The position numbers and the translations under genes are program-made. This document shows, in pieces, positions 28,901 to 41,546 of a stretch of 64,000 nt of DNA (position 1 is the first letter of the stretch; each line of letters begins with the position of its first letter). Origin of the DNA: Nematostella vectensis (lineage: Eukaryota > Cnidaria > Anthozoa > Actiniaria > Edwardsiidae); assembly GCF_932526225.1 (NCBI RefSeq), contig NC_064042.1:3021001-3085000 (forward strand), written 5' to 3'. Under the pieces are notes generated by a model, which had not been told where the DNA came from, did no database searches, and worked only from the letters and a program-made list of their open reading frames with translations.

Positions 28901-30342
28901 CTCAACTTGACAGGACTAACATAGGTGGAGAGTTCCTTAAGTTAGTTGATATGTGTCCCTACTGTCAGCAACTTAGCTTTAGCTGTATGCCAAATGTAAA
29001 ACAAATAATTTACATGCACAATAAAACCATTTTGAAAAGAAGTGCCAATGAACAGGGAGAGAATGATAGAAGATGTAATTGGAGGAAAAGGGAAGAATGT
29101 CCTTTGGTGAATGCCTTGTAAAAGAGGTAGTTCACCAAGCAAAAGTAGAGACAGGGACAATGAGTTCAAAACGAGATGTCTTCATGTGTAGGCATAGATG
29201 TAAGTTCCTTCTTAAATTTAGCAATTCTAAAGTGGGCAACTCGGCAGGCTTGTAGAGGTTCTAAAAGTAATGAAGTGCGCACAATTGACTGTGACGGTTT
29301 TGCGTCTCACGAAATCGATCCATATGTAGTAGTAGTAAACTTTGATGTAAATGTAAGATAGTTTAACTAAGGAGTGGATCCATGCAGTGGATCTACGAAA
29401 ATGCACGGAGTTTTATACATTCCAGGGTTCAAAATAACTTTTTTAAATCTGCTAGATTTTGCCGGCTTTCCAGATTTTGGTGGCGAAAAAAAGCCTTCAT
29501 CCCCAAATTATGAAAGGAAAATACAGAAAAAAAGAGCCGGCAAAGACATGAAAACAGACGACTTCACCGGCAGCCGGCTGCTCGTTAACAAAAAAGATAC
29601 CCAATAATAATACCCATGGATATTTGTCAAATAATTCATGAATGAACAAGCTTTGAGCCACATGGTCAACATCATTTTATGACTGATAAAGTACACGGTT
29701 TTACTGCTGCAACAAAACAACAAACTATGTCACGATAGTTGATTGACAGTCTCTTGTAGTTTTACTTGACGTCACTTAGAATAGGAGGCACTCATGAAAG
29801 AATGGCTGACACAGCTCGGACCTTGTAAACAACGTTGTTGTTTCTAATAAATATTACCTAGAGAATCAAGACAAACTATAGCTGGAAATAGCTAGAAATA
29901 GTCACAATGATAATCTTTTACAGTGATATTTAAACAAGTGCGGTTAAAAGCTTTTGTTGAAGGCAAGATTTTATTTTATAATTGTTGGGAGCAAACTTTA
30001 AAAATAAGTATGGCTGGCTGCGTTTCCTGGCCAACTTAGAATTGATTTTTCTGTGCAAAGTAACAACTTTGGCTAAGTCAAGATGGCTAGAAATGGTTAA
30101 TGAAAGTTCACAAAGATAGAAATAATATAACTGCAGGGTGTAGTGCACCATATTATTGAAACTCAATATACTTATATAGTTGGGACAGAATTTCTGAAAT
30201 AGGCTATATATATATGAATATATTATATTTTGTATCAAAATTTTACACATTATTATACAAAATGTAAACATACCTTTTCCAACAGAAATTTTTGGATTAT
30301 AGAATCGTCAGCTTGACTTTCTTCGCGAAGAAATGTTACAAC
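25903..30342 (-). pseudogene. SAM-UBX-HECT-like ubiquitin ligase gene, one nonsense codon
   Basis: Minus-strand exons 30342-30274, 28666-28146 and 27691-25903 join in phase. The first two form a SAM-like domain split by an intron (DDSIIQKFLLEK, then LLSHEDLKTLGI and LGDRLLIINHF). The third has an acidic stretch, a UBX/ubiquitin-like fold (VEVRIRHP to NTVIYPSDEI), a helical region and a HECT-like C-lobe with the expected cysteine in KAQICFRILILP. HECT ligases carry ubiquitin on that cysteine. An in-frame TGA at 26289-26287 separates the helical region from the C-lobe; the frame is open on both sides, so this looks like a recent nonsense change. More 5' exons probably exist between 30342 and 31016. 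The gene diverges from the ballast gene. Confidence 0.7.
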
Positions 30343-31016
30343 CTGAAATTATATACAATCACTGTATTATAATATAATGTGAGCTGAGACCATACTTGAA
30401 AATTCTCCTCGAGGGGGGGGGATTACGCAGCCCCTGTTTGGGTATAGGGGTACCACCTAGGATCTGTTACCCAGACTTTGTCTTGGACAAAATTTCTGCA
30501 AAAATAAGTCCTGTTTAGGACAACAACCACAACTTTCATACTCGTGATATAAACCACTGAAGTATATTTGACACAAGATAAGAACAATCTTTGCTTTAGT
30601 CCTTCGCTTTTTTGCATTCATGTCGCATACCTGTCAACTCTTCCGCATTAGGCGGGAGTCTCAAGATTTTGGACCCAATATTTTAAGGCCTGTTACGGCA
30701 CTGCTGTTTAATGCTGTTTTAGTGTAATAACCCTAACAAACCATCTCACATCATCCGTAAGCTTTAGTCTCCTCCTGAACTACACTCCATTTATCCATGT
30801 TTTACCATTTCTGTTGACAAGTTATTAACTAGCATATCAAAAAAATCAATAAAAAGGTAAAGGAAATTGATAACCAAAAAAATATTAGGTGTATCTCTCC
30901 CACCAGGGATGATGATGCTGATTTTACTTTCTTTAACTTAGGAATTTATAGACACACTGGATTTTGAAACAATCAAAAGCCTATGTGTAAAAAGCCTGCA
31001 AAGATGAGTTGGAAGC
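30343..31016. other. Divergent intergenic region inside the TTAA element
   Basis: Lies between the 5' side of the ligase-like gene (minus) and the ballast gene (plus), so it may hold a shared promoter. A cctgttacggcactg motif near 30688 resembles a CAGGGC MITE end. No other gene recognised. Confidence 0.4.
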
Positions 31017-31532
31017 ATGGACTTCATTGACTCCCTTCTGGTCATGGAGGATGATGACAATGACAGAGAGGAGGAAAATTTTGGCCTTGCAATGGAACCA
31101 ATGGATGTCGCAGGGCCAAGCACTCACCCACAGGGCCCCACTGCTGTTGGCATTACACCAGCACCAAGACCACCAGGGGAACCACTACCAGACTGGTGCA
31201 AATGTGGTAATTGCCGTGAAATGCCACAGCAAATTGAAAATGTTTGCTGTGGTAAAAGAAATTGTGAGTCCACGAAAGCAAGGTTTGGCAAGCTCTGCCT
31301 GGATGTAGAGGTATTATCGCTTGGTATCAGGTCATCAGCAGATATTAGGAATGATCGGCACGACAGCAGTGCAAGGGCGTTTCGAAAGGCAGGCTACAGG
31401 AACTACATCCTTGACAAGCATGGGTACCTTGGCAAGGGAAGAAGAAGAGTGCCCCCCTCGTGCATTGTATGGCAAATAAGACATCATTATCCTACTAAAA
31501 CTGGGATCTACATGGGGTTCAGAGAGAACTAG
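31017..31532 (+). CDS. P2X7-type ballast-domain (zinc/GDP-binding fold) protein
   Basis: A single-exon, 171-residue frame. The first 55 residues are acidic and proline-rich. From residue 60 it follows the C-terminal cytoplasmic domain of the P2X7 receptor: WCKCGNC (Cys61, 63, 66), VCCGKRNC (Cys77, 78, 83), Cys94, then RRVPPSCIVWQIR (Cys149) and YMGF. In P2X7 these cysteines hold a two-zinc cluster beside a guanine-nucleotide site. There is no membrane segment or ion channel here, so it is a free-standing soluble domain. It sits between a ligase-like gene and a transposase gene in a TTAA element. Function is unknown; DNA- or regulator-binding roles are guesses. Confidence 0.8.
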   Translation: MDFIDSLLVMEDDDNDREEENFGLAMEPMDVAGPSTHPQGPTAVGITPAPRPPGEPLPDWCKCGNCREMPQQIENVCCGKRNCESTKARFGKLCLDVEVLSLGIRSSADIRNDRHDSSARAFRKAGYRNYILDKHGYLGKGRRRVPPSCIVWQIRHHYPTKTGIYMGFREN

Positions 31533-32260
31533 AGAGGTTTAGCATAAACGTCCCTTTTTGATAAACCAGATAAACAGATGTCAGTGCAAATGACGAATGA
31601 CAGTTCTATGACTGAAAGGTGCTTTTCGGTCCTGATTATTTACAAAATTAAAGGCCATAAAAAAATCTGGCAATACCAGAGCCAAACATTACCTTAATAC
31701 GGATTATCCATATACTGTATTTGGTAAAAACTGGTATTCGACTGTGGTAGAAATATAACTAGACCATGGTACATTTGATTTAAACTTCCATTCTCCAATT
31801 GTCATTTGCACTGACAATGTTTTTTTTTATTAGGTGTATGCAATTATGCTGATTGAAATTCGCCCATATAATAGAAAGTACATAAATCGGACTATTTGAG
31901 AGCTGTTATTTAAACAAGATATATTTTTGATGCTTCAACATCAGGGTTATATAAAGTAATTGTTGGGTTAAGCTGCCTTTTAGTTTTCACCATGCAACAC
32001 AGTGGAATAGAGCTAATTTAAATAATTTGCCACAATGAGTATACTGAGTGGTAATAAAAAAAACATTTTATTGAAAATTTCTCTGAATTGCTTGGCAATT
32101 GTTTTTAAGCAGCTCTGGTCAGAACAAAACAAACTTTGAAGGTTTCAGTTCAAAAGTGTTTATTTATATATCACAAATTATGTCTCTTGTAAAAATGGAA
32201 TATATGTATATATATAATACCAAATAAAATAACCTTAAGTGGTGTATGAGTTGGTTTCCA
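31533..32260. other. Convergent 3' flank, no gene seen
   Basis: AT-rich sequence between the 3' ends of the ballast gene and the minus-strand transposase gene. No repeat family recognised. Confidence 0.6.
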
Positions 32261-35200
32261 TCACTCATTTTCCGTGCTAGGAGGTCTGAACCTCGACTGG
32301 TGTGCTTGAAACAGTTCACGAGAGCTAACAGGCTTGGCCATTGCAAGGGTTGGTTGGATTCGGGCAGGGTCATCTTCAGCTAAACTAACATGCCGGGTAA
32401 TTCCATCAATGTCAGTGAATCGTTTTCGGAGAATCATGGCCATCAGCATTGGGATGTAGTCATAAGTCTTGCCTACTTTGATTATTCTCAAATTCCACTC
32501 TTTAGTGCGTCTATTGTATTTTCTTGATACCATCTGCTCCCCCTCATTATTGACTGCTTTCTCTCTACCTTGGTGGAAGTTCCAATCAATTGCAGAAGGC
32601 TGCTTTCGGGCCTTATATGCTTCATACCTATAACAGATAAAACAAATTTTTAATGTAACTGTGACTAAATCCCTTTTAAAATTATAGGTATGAATTTGAA
32701 TCTTCTAGATGTAATATCTATTCAGAATACAAAGTTTATTTACTCTAATGATTTTGGTATATTATTATTATTATTATTATTATTATCATTATTATTATTA
32801 TTATTTTCTGATTGATCCACATGGTATTTAGATAACTGCTTCACAGTATGTTGTTTCTACAGACTTTATGGCCACTAATCTTGACAAAAAATTTAAGGAA
32901 AATAAAACAGATCAAGTATACTTACGAGAAAGCACACCGTTTGGGAGCATATGCCAGTGATAGGCTGTTTGCACATTCTAGGGCACCGGTGTGTCTGTAG
33001 AATAAAAAAAAAACTATTATGAAGAAAAGATTATAATGACTACAAACTACTGTTTGTATTGCAGCTCTAGCCTGTAAACAATCTATACAGAAATATTGAA
33101 TAGGAAAATCTGTAAACCTAGACAAAAATAGATCTTGACTATTCCATGTATTGTCTCTGATTATAGAAAATAAGTGTTACCTGAAACGAACATATGACTT
33201 GAAACTGTCAAGCAACGATGGTTCAAGGATGACTTTCTGGAGAGCTTGGAAGTCTTTGTCACGCCTGTCAAACCAAGGGAGTTCATGCTCATCAGGCAAA
33301 TCTCCATGGTGGCATTTGCCAGTTGGCCATTCATGGGTGTTGCACACATGGTGAAGAAGACTGATCCATTGGTTCTGTAATTTAAAAATATTGATACTTG
33401 ATACATGATTTAATTTTATAATTTGCTTGAGAGGTTTGTAAGTCTATGCCTTCTATTAAACAGGGACATAACAGATAATGGGGGAGAGTTCCATATTTTT
33501 GGGCCTTGGAAGGTATAGTGAATTATTTTATGTTTCTACAAGGGTGTGCTCTGTGTTAGATGAGAACATGCTATTTTATCTTACCTTAAGCCTCTCAAGA
33601 GCCTCCTCATCTGTGGATGTGCCTTCCCCGCAGACGCTGCAGCAGTGCCAAAAGTGCCTGATGATATGGTCCGTCCACTTACCCACCTTTCCATTCTCCC
33701 TGGTGTTGCTGAATAATTCCCATATTAGCTTATGTATATTTATTTTATTTATTGAGGTACAAAAGATAATAATCATTTACTGCACCTTGAGAAGGCATTT
33801 CCTTATACTTTTTGCCTTGTGCCACACATCCCCTTGAATTCCTCAGCTAAAAAAAAGCTCCAGTAAGATATTTCACAACCACCCATGTAAGCATTCCATT
33901 GCCACTTGGTATCAGGGCAATAGGTCAATATAAATGTTGTAATTCTTACTCAATAAAATGCATCAAGGAAAACAAAAAGTTACTCATAAGTAAAAAAAAA
34001 TAAGTAAAAAAAATACTATTGGGTAAACATATTGTTGGTTTTCAGCTTCAAAATGGCAGGGGAACACGTAACAGTTTTGGTGAAAATAACCAAAACAAAA
34101 TGTAATTATTATATTTTTACCAATTATCTAAGACACCTTTTAAAATAAAACATGTGTATACCTATCATTTTCTTGATTGAAGATGAGGCATCCGTGCAGA
34201 CTTCTGTCACTGACAGCACTTTCTTCACCCTAGAGAGAGCATTATCTAATGCCTTCCTCTCCATGGTTGCAGATTTCATATTTACATGGCGCTTGTCCAT
34301 TATTTCCACTTCAAGAATGTAACCAGTCACTATTTCCATAAGAAAATAGCACAGGTTCTTCGCGGAAAATCCCTGCGAGTCGCATTGTCCATCCCCGGCG
34401 AGGACAACATCCTGTTCTTGCAAGGTGTTGATTATTGTTTCCCTCATCCATTCCCACCATTCATTGATGGTGGGAATAGCATACAGGCGCTGGACCCTGT
34501 AGAACGTGCTTGCTGAGATGAAGGAAAGGCCAAGGAATTTGGAAAATTTTTCAATTTTCGCGAAGTTGTTGCCAGAGAGAAGTAAAGCTGCTGCAACCTT
34601 AAAATGAGAATCGTATATTAAGTAATGAAATGCACCAATGAGAGGCATGTGATGTTAAGTTTACACTTGGATAACAGCCTGTAAATCCAACATTCCTTGT
34701 ACTTCTATATCAAAATTTACATTCTACTTTATTTAGCAAGCTAAACCAACCACCAGCCAAAGGATATTGGGGACAACTTTGGAATACAAGTTTACTCTAT
34801 GATCTGGGAAATGAGGCATATAAACAAGGTCTAACATTAAAAGAAAATATATATGCCTACTAACCTGTAAATTATTTACTGACATTCCATTTCCATCAAA
34901 CTCTGTTGTAGTAAAACGCCCCTGGTGGCCCATACTGCAGACTGAAATAAAGGTGGCGCCTACTCCATTAATCACATGTTTCACTGTTGGTTTCTCAGTG
35001 CACCCTGGCTGTCCACATCTCTTTCTGAATTCGTCAGCCAGGAGATCCAGGGAACACAACACTTTTGTGCTTTGCACCATCCTTAATTCCTCCCTGAAAA
35101 AATTTATCTGCTTCTCCCTGAGAAAACATTCTGGTTTCAGGTGGATGCCAGGTTGCTCAGGTTCGTCAGGTTGGATGGTCTCAGGTTGCTGTGATGTTGC

Positions 35201-37097
35201 AATCTCTGGTACAGGTGCCATTGATGGGATGTCCTTTGGTGTCTCAGGTTGGATGGTCTCAGGTTGCTGTGGTGTTGCAATCTCTGGTACAGGTACCATT
35301 GATGGGATGTCCTTTGGTGTCTCAGGTTGGATGGTCTCAGGTTGCTGTGATGTTGCAATCTCTGGTACAGGTACCATTGATGGGATGTCCTTTGGTGTCT
35401 CAGGTTGCTGTGCTGGTGTTGCAATCTCTGGTACAGGTAGCATTGATGGGGTGTCCTTTGGTGTCTCAGGTTGAATGGCCTTTGGTTGATCTGGTGTTGC
35501 TATCTCTGATACAGATAGCATTGATGTGGTTGTGGGTGACTCAATTTCTAACTCATCCTCCTCTATACACATTTCTGAGATATCATCACTGTTGAACAAG
35601 CACATGCAACATATTGTTAATAATATTATAGTAATTTTGCAATAAACCCTTTAACTGGGGAACACAATTTGACCTTCAAGCACCCTTTTTCTTATCACTC
35701 ACATCACTCAATTGCACTTAAGTACTTTCTTATGACACTATTACACTTTTAAATAGTGTTTTGATGGCTGTAATAGAAGCAAGTACTGTATGTTTCTTCT
35801 GAAATACTTACATTTCACTCTCATCATCAGACATATCCAAATCAGTATTCAATAGTTCAAGAGCAGTCTTTATTGATTCACTGCAAAAATAGAAAAAAAT
35901 TTCAACACATCATAGAGGATCTGGATGGGTATATACAGGATCTGTGTAATGGAAGTAGCAGGGTGTGTAAAGGAAGTAGCAGGGTGTGTAAAGGAAGTAG
36001 CAGGGTGTGTAAGGTAAGAAGCAGTGTGTGTAAAGGAAGCAGCAGGGTGTGTAAAATAAGTAGCAGTGTGTGTAAAGGAAACAGCAGTGTGTGTAAGATC
36101 ATGCTTACTCAAGGTCATCGTCACTCTGACTCGAGTAGCTCTCCTCACTCTCTTCTGCCTCTTGCTCCTGATCCACCACCACTTCCCCATCCACAATGGA
36201 ATATCCAAGGCGGCAGATTGTGCTGCCTGTTATATCTACAATACTGCACAAAGGACTTATTAGAATGGCTTATTAAACATGATGCTGAATGCCATTTAGT
36301 GTCATTGAAAGTCATGTGTCATGACAAATGATGAAGCAAAAACCACTGCAGTTCCAGATAGTAGGAAATTCAAGATATATATTGAAATTAGTGATTTTTT
36401 CTATTGGAAATGATTTCTAAAATAGTGAGTGAATAGGGATTTATCCACGTTTGAGTAAGTTTCATTAACAGAGTGTGTATTAACTTACTTGTCCCCCTGG
36501 TCACTGCCAGCTTCACTAAGAGATATCTCTGGGTCTGCCATTCTGTTGTGGTGCTTTCCTACTGGGGTTGAAGTTTGCGGTTCTGATAGAACAGCATAGA
36601 GACAAATGATTAGTAAATATTTCAAATAAAAGTAAGAAACTAAGATGAGCATCTGGTATCGATTCAGAGAGTCTCATTAGGAGGACAAGAACGCGGTAAA
36701 AGTCTCAACTCGTATGGCTGCTGCCTTTTGTTTTAGTCCGCCAGTTGTTGTTTTTGTAAACCTAGAATAGACACAAGAAGTAGGAAAACAACATCTTTAG
36801 CAAAGCAAAGTAACGACCTAAAACCTCTCGAAAAGAATGCGATATATAGTTTTGTCTCTGATTGTCTCACCTCTCCCGGCGCCGAAGCTCTAAGGACAAC
36901 AAATGGCTGGCAAAAGCAGAGTCGCTCGCGTAAACAGACGCTTTTCTTAACTCCTGCCATGTGCTATAAACATCTTTCAGCAATCGAACGCGTATGTGTT
37001 GCTGCTCCCATGTTTTTTTTCTTTTCATTGGATGCTCTGGCGAAAGCATTGGTCGACCGCCGAGTCTCCTGCGAGCACCCGGGCTCCTTGAAGCCAT
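32261..37097 (-). CDS. DDE transposase-like protein (Kolobok-like, TTAA element)
   Basis: Minus-strand exons: 37097-36871, 36582-36489, 36243-36109, 35880-35812, 35588-34865, 34597-34162, 33832-33786, 33728-33585, 33374-33181, 32994-32926 and 32627-32261, about 835 residues. From the second exon on, all phases agree; the first joins in the wrong phase, so a small exon is missed or a frameshift exists. The order is a basic start with a WEQQHIRVRL block, acidic exons, a Pro/Glu repeat region, a CxxxxC...CxxxH zinc-like motif (RCGQPGC, CSMGH), then catalytic Asp in AGDGQCDS, Asp in CTDASSS and Glu in HTGALECANS. The class is common in animal genomes. It starts about 230 bp inside the right TIR. 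Kolobok membership rests on TTAA and general resemblance. Confidence 0.75.
35130..35520 (-). repeat. Coding minisatellite, 29-residue repeat in the transposase
   Basis: About four to five copies of an 87-bp unit (one copy is shorter) encoding PSMVPVPEIAT, QQPETIQPETPKDI-type repeats. All frames of this region are open, so overlapping frames here are shadows. It lies in the large exon 35588-34865, between the acidic N-terminus and the zinc-like motif, and is probably a flexible linker of variable length. Confidence 0.85.
35940..36100. repeat. 18-21-bp minisatellite in a transposase intron
   Basis: Tandem copies of gtgtgtaaaggaagtagcag, eight or so, between exons 36243-36109 and 35880-35812. 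Not coding in the transposase frame. Confidence 0.8.
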
Positions 37098-37324
37098 GAT
37101 TTTTTACGAAAAACGCGCAAATAATTTTAAAATGGTAATAGCAATGTGTCAATTGGAAGTTTCTTCGAGGTTGTGACTGATAATTTAGATCAGATGGGCT
37201 CTTAAATAGCGTCGATTCTAATAGATTCTTTTGTCTCCCCTTTACAATGGCGGCGTTTGAGGTTTCCGTCGGACCAGGTAATTGTTACGTAATCGACCGG
37301 AAGTAAACTGCTGACAATGCGGCT

Positions 37325-37491
37325 TTAACTTACCGGGTATGCATAAGTGCTACGTCACTTCCGTTCTATTCTTTACCGTGAAAAGTTAGTTTTCTTTGTT
37401 TTCTTTAGTCTCATAATATTATTTCTTATAATATTTCTGCGCTACAATTTATTTTACAATTACTTTCGCTGTGGTGGAGGCTGTTCTGTTG
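37325..37491. other. Sequence between the TTAA element and the right arm
   Basis: Begins with the TTAA duplicate (37325-37328). T-rich, no gene. Confidence 0.6.
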
Positions 37492-40400
37492 TTTTTGGTG
37501 GTTTTTTGTACACCTTTTGGACATATTTCCTGTTCATTTTTTACATCATTTAGGCATTAGATTCATACTCCATATTGTCATAGTAATGGTCATGATATAC
37601 TGTTTCGTGCCTTATGGTTCCCACAACTACGCCTGCTCCGCGTCTCCCCCGCCGCCACTCTTACCTGTGCACCATACCAATTTTCCCCCACCGGCACGGC
37701 CATTGGCCATCTCCATACCACACCATATTATTACTAATTTTTTCTTTTTCACCTACCCACCACACACTACCACGGCCTATTCTATAGTCCCACTTTATCA
37801 TTTCACCACCCCCCACCACCTGCTGGTCTAACCTATCCACCTCTTCACCGTGATTGCATTGCTGCCGTCTCCGCTCTGCATTGCCTTGCTGGCCATCCTT
37901 CACCATCACCCTCCAACATTGCCATACCACATGATCACACCCATCTCGCTGCCACACCACTTTAGGCCCCTTCGTCTTGGTACAAATACCCGACCCAAAC
38001 CAAAAAGTCCAACACCTTACGATCACCTAACATCATAACGATACATCATCACCCACATGTACACCATAACCTCATATATTTTAAACCGTCCTCCGCACCA
38101 CCACAATTTCAAATCACATAGACCCATCAAGCTAAATTAAAAGCCTTATCTACTCCACATCCCCCTCACCACCACTCTCACCTATACACCGTACCAAAAA
38201 TTTTTTTTCACCACCAACACAGCCATTAACCATCTCCCTACCACACCATATTATTATTACTATTATTATTATTATTTCACCTACCAACCACACTACCACA
38301 ACCTATTCTAAAGTCCCACTTTATCTTTTAACCACCCTCCACCACCTACTAGTCTAACCTATCCACCTCCCCACCGTAATTACATTACTACCATCTCCAC
38401 TCCACATTACCTTACTAGCCATCCCTCACCATCACCCTCCAACATCACCATACCATACGATTACACCCACCTCACTACCACACCACTTTAGGCCCCTACG
38501 TCTTGGTACGAATACCCGATCCAAACCAAAACGTTATGTACCATACGGGGAAAGTGCTGTATCTCAATCTGTGATCCCAAGACGTACCCCCTCCCACACC
38601 TTACCTCCTTTCCACTTTTCCTCTGATAACAACACACAACCCCCCTCCCTCCCACATTGCTTACACTCATCATTATAATCTCTCCACAGCCTCCACCCGC
38701 CGTCGCTATGGCACAACAGTACCTATTGTACGCCCACACGTGTTAACCACTACTGCCACAACCCAATCCACCCACACTTTACTCTAACACCTCAACACCC
38801 AACACCCCTTTTCATACAGACCCCTCCCACATTGAACATGATATTTCACTCCAACATGCCTCACCCCCTCACACAACATCTCCTAACCATAATTCTCTTG
38901 ACGACCTCTCCCCTATGCAACTCGTTGCCCTACTATCTATCTCCCCCCCACCCAGCCCTAGCCACCAACCTCATAATACACTACAGTTCCCCCCGAGCTC
39001 CCCGATCCCCTCCACCACACCGCCACACTTCCCACCTACTCCCACACCTAGCCACACTAACACACCTCACCCCCCAAACCCCCTACTACCCACACCCCCA
39101 CTGCACCACACTGCACCCCCTCCCACCACACCTCACCGCCCAGCCCTCCTCCCCACACCTACCACTAAACGCGCCCTACTACCCACACCCTCCCATACCC
39201 ACCTCACACCACTCCTCACCTGTACCCCACACCCCTTACCCCACCTACACACCTCAACTACACCCCAACATGCCACTACCACCACCCCTAGGCATACAGA
39301 CCCCCACACTATCCCACTCCCCCAACACCACACACCCAAAAAACACACAACCACCCCACCTACAACCACCTTCCCTCCTACACATAGTACATACACATAC
39401 ATACCCATATCCCTCTCACAAATTAAATCTTATTCTATCCTTACCACACAACATACCTACCCACTACTACCACCCAGCTCTATTCATGTCACAACCCACT
39501 TTCTCTCCCCCCTCATACCTAGCTAACCACTCAAGTACCGCCATACTCAAATAACCCGCACCCAACCACCCACCTACCCCACAACAAGCACCCCCTCATC
39601 CCTCACCCCACAAACACCCCCATACCCACTTTACCCAAACCACGCCATCATGCAACCCACCACGATTATTCCAAGCCCCAACACAACACCAACATCCACC
39701 TATGCCCCACACACCCACACATACACTTCCTTCCCCCCCCCTCACACTCTCCTACATTCTCACCTAAAATATACACACCTAACACACCCTACACAAGCCA
39801 GACCCCTGCCAACACCAAAACCACACACCCCCCCCATGGCCACAACACTAATCACCCTACAACACACTAAACCAACCACACCCTACAGCAGCCACTAGTC
39901 CTACAACCAGCGCTCCCTCCAACACCACACCCTACATACAGCCCAACCCCCCTCCCACCACACACACATCTACCCCTCCACACATAGCCTACTACATACA
40001 CACCATAGCATCCCACGACTATATCAACCAACCCACAAAACACCAACCAGCCACACCCTACACCAGACACTACCCCACAACCAATCTCCCCCCCCCCTAC
40101 AAACACCTACATACAGCCCCCTCCCCAACCATACAAACATTTACCCCACAACACAAAATCCAACTACAAACGACCACACCCTATGACCCACCCTACCTAC
40201 CCACAAACCAACACCTTACAATCACCTAACATCATAAAGATACATTATCACCCACATTTACACCATAACCTCACAAATTTTAAATCGACCTCCGCACCAC
40301 TACCATTTTAAAACACACAGACCCATCACGCTAAATTATAAGCCTTATCTACTCCACATCTCCCTCACCGCCGCTCTTGCCTGTGCACCGTACCAATTTT

Positions 40401-40760
40401 CCCTCACCAACACAGCCATAAGCCATCTCCATACCACACCATATTATTATTATTATTTTTTATTTTTTCTTTTTTTTTTTCTTTTTCACCTACCCGCCAC
40501 ACACTACCACAACCTATTCTATAGTCCCACTTTATCTTTTCACCACCCTCCACCACCTACTAGTCGATCCTATCCACCTTTTCGCCGTAGTTACATTACT
40601 AACATCTCCGATCTACACTACCTTACTAGTCATCCTTCACCACCACCCTCCAACATCACCATACCATATGATCACACCCACCTCACTACCACACCACTTT
40701 AGGCCCCTACGTCTTGGTACGAATACCCGATCCAAACCAAAAAAAAAAAAAAAAAAAAAA
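37492..40760 (-). repeat. Right inverted arm, G-depleted strand
   Basis: Reverse complement of 14549-16671, with an extra segment of about 1.1 kb at 38530-39640 that the left arm lacks. The inner part (37492-38040) is nearly identical to 16130-16671. The plus strand is rich in C and A and almost free of G, which opens long non-genic frames. Ends in an A run at 40741-40760. Confidence 0.85.
38530..39640. repeat. Arm-specific 1.1-kb C/A-rich segment
   Basis: Present only in the right arm; in the left arm the flanking sequences meet at about 15625. Composed of irregular cccacacc-type repeats. Either deleted from the left arm or added to the right. Confidence 0.65.
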
Positions 40761-40891
40761 TTCAAGCCCAACACTTGTGTTCCCTTAGGCCCGTGTTCTG
40801 AGTGAGAATTGAAACATTATGTCTGTTGTGCTTGCGTCCTAGTTACAACCAGCCTAAATGTCATGCACTGTCAATGATAATAGCAAACAAC

Positions 40892-41451
40892 TTATTTGAG
40901 GTCACCTTCCATCAAGGCATCTTCATCAACATGAACTTGATCAAGCACTCTGTGAAAATCATTTCCAAACATCTCTCGTGCTGCATTATCAGATGCTCTT
41001 TGTACATTCTTTAAAAAAAGAAATCATGTAACAAATCAATAGCTTATTCGTGTTAAAATATATAAGTAAGGCTTAAAAATAATCCAGTTTAACTACAGCA
41101 TAATAATAACCTAAGGATTTACCTTTATCCAACTCTGGACACTACTATTCTTGTTGTAGTTCTGAAATTATAATTATTCATGGGTAAAAAAAAAACTAAG
41201 CTAGCAATGTTTGCCTGCACTAGCAAAAGGCTTATATTATAATAAGGAAAAGGCACTTAGCCATCAAACAGGGAATGTTTAAAGGTATGATCTTTTGTTG
41301 TGACTTTATTTCAGGGAATAAAAAAGTCATTCGAAGTCTGAGTTATACGATTAAAGAGGTGTACTAAAGAGTCAAATCAACAACCATTTCTTACCGGAGA
41401 AGGCTTGGTTTGCCTATTCCATTTAAAGAGATCTCGACCCGCTCCAGCCAT
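40892..41451 (-). CDS. Small three-exon gene, 70-residue protein of unknown function
   Basis: Minus-strand exons 41451-41395 (57 nt), 41161-41123 (39 nt) and 41008-40892 (117 nt with stop) join in phase 0 with GT/AG borders. The protein begins MAGAGRDLFKWNRQTKPSP, continues through a short polar middle and a helical stretch (NAAREMFGNDFHRVLDQ), and ends in an acidic tail. No signal peptide or membrane segment. I do not recognise the family. A duplicated block with a YY1-like aagatggcgg motif lies just upstream (41547-41860), consistent with a real promoter. Located between the 26-kb composite and duplication copy B. Confidence 0.6.
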
Positions 41452-41546
41452 ATTTTTGCGATTTATAACCTGATATAATTTAAATACTACAAAAATATGC
41501 TCAATGCATTTCTTTTGTAGATCGTTTTGTGTTTTGTTGTTTGATG

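Noticed and set aside
35191-35595. Plus-strand frames over the Pro/Glu repeat
   Set aside because: They are the antisense of the minus-strand transposase exon, opened by the repeat.
38832-39554. Open frames of 200-240 codons in the right arm
   Set aside because: The strand has almost no G, so TAG and TGA are rare and all frames stay open; the products are Pro/Thr/His low complexity.
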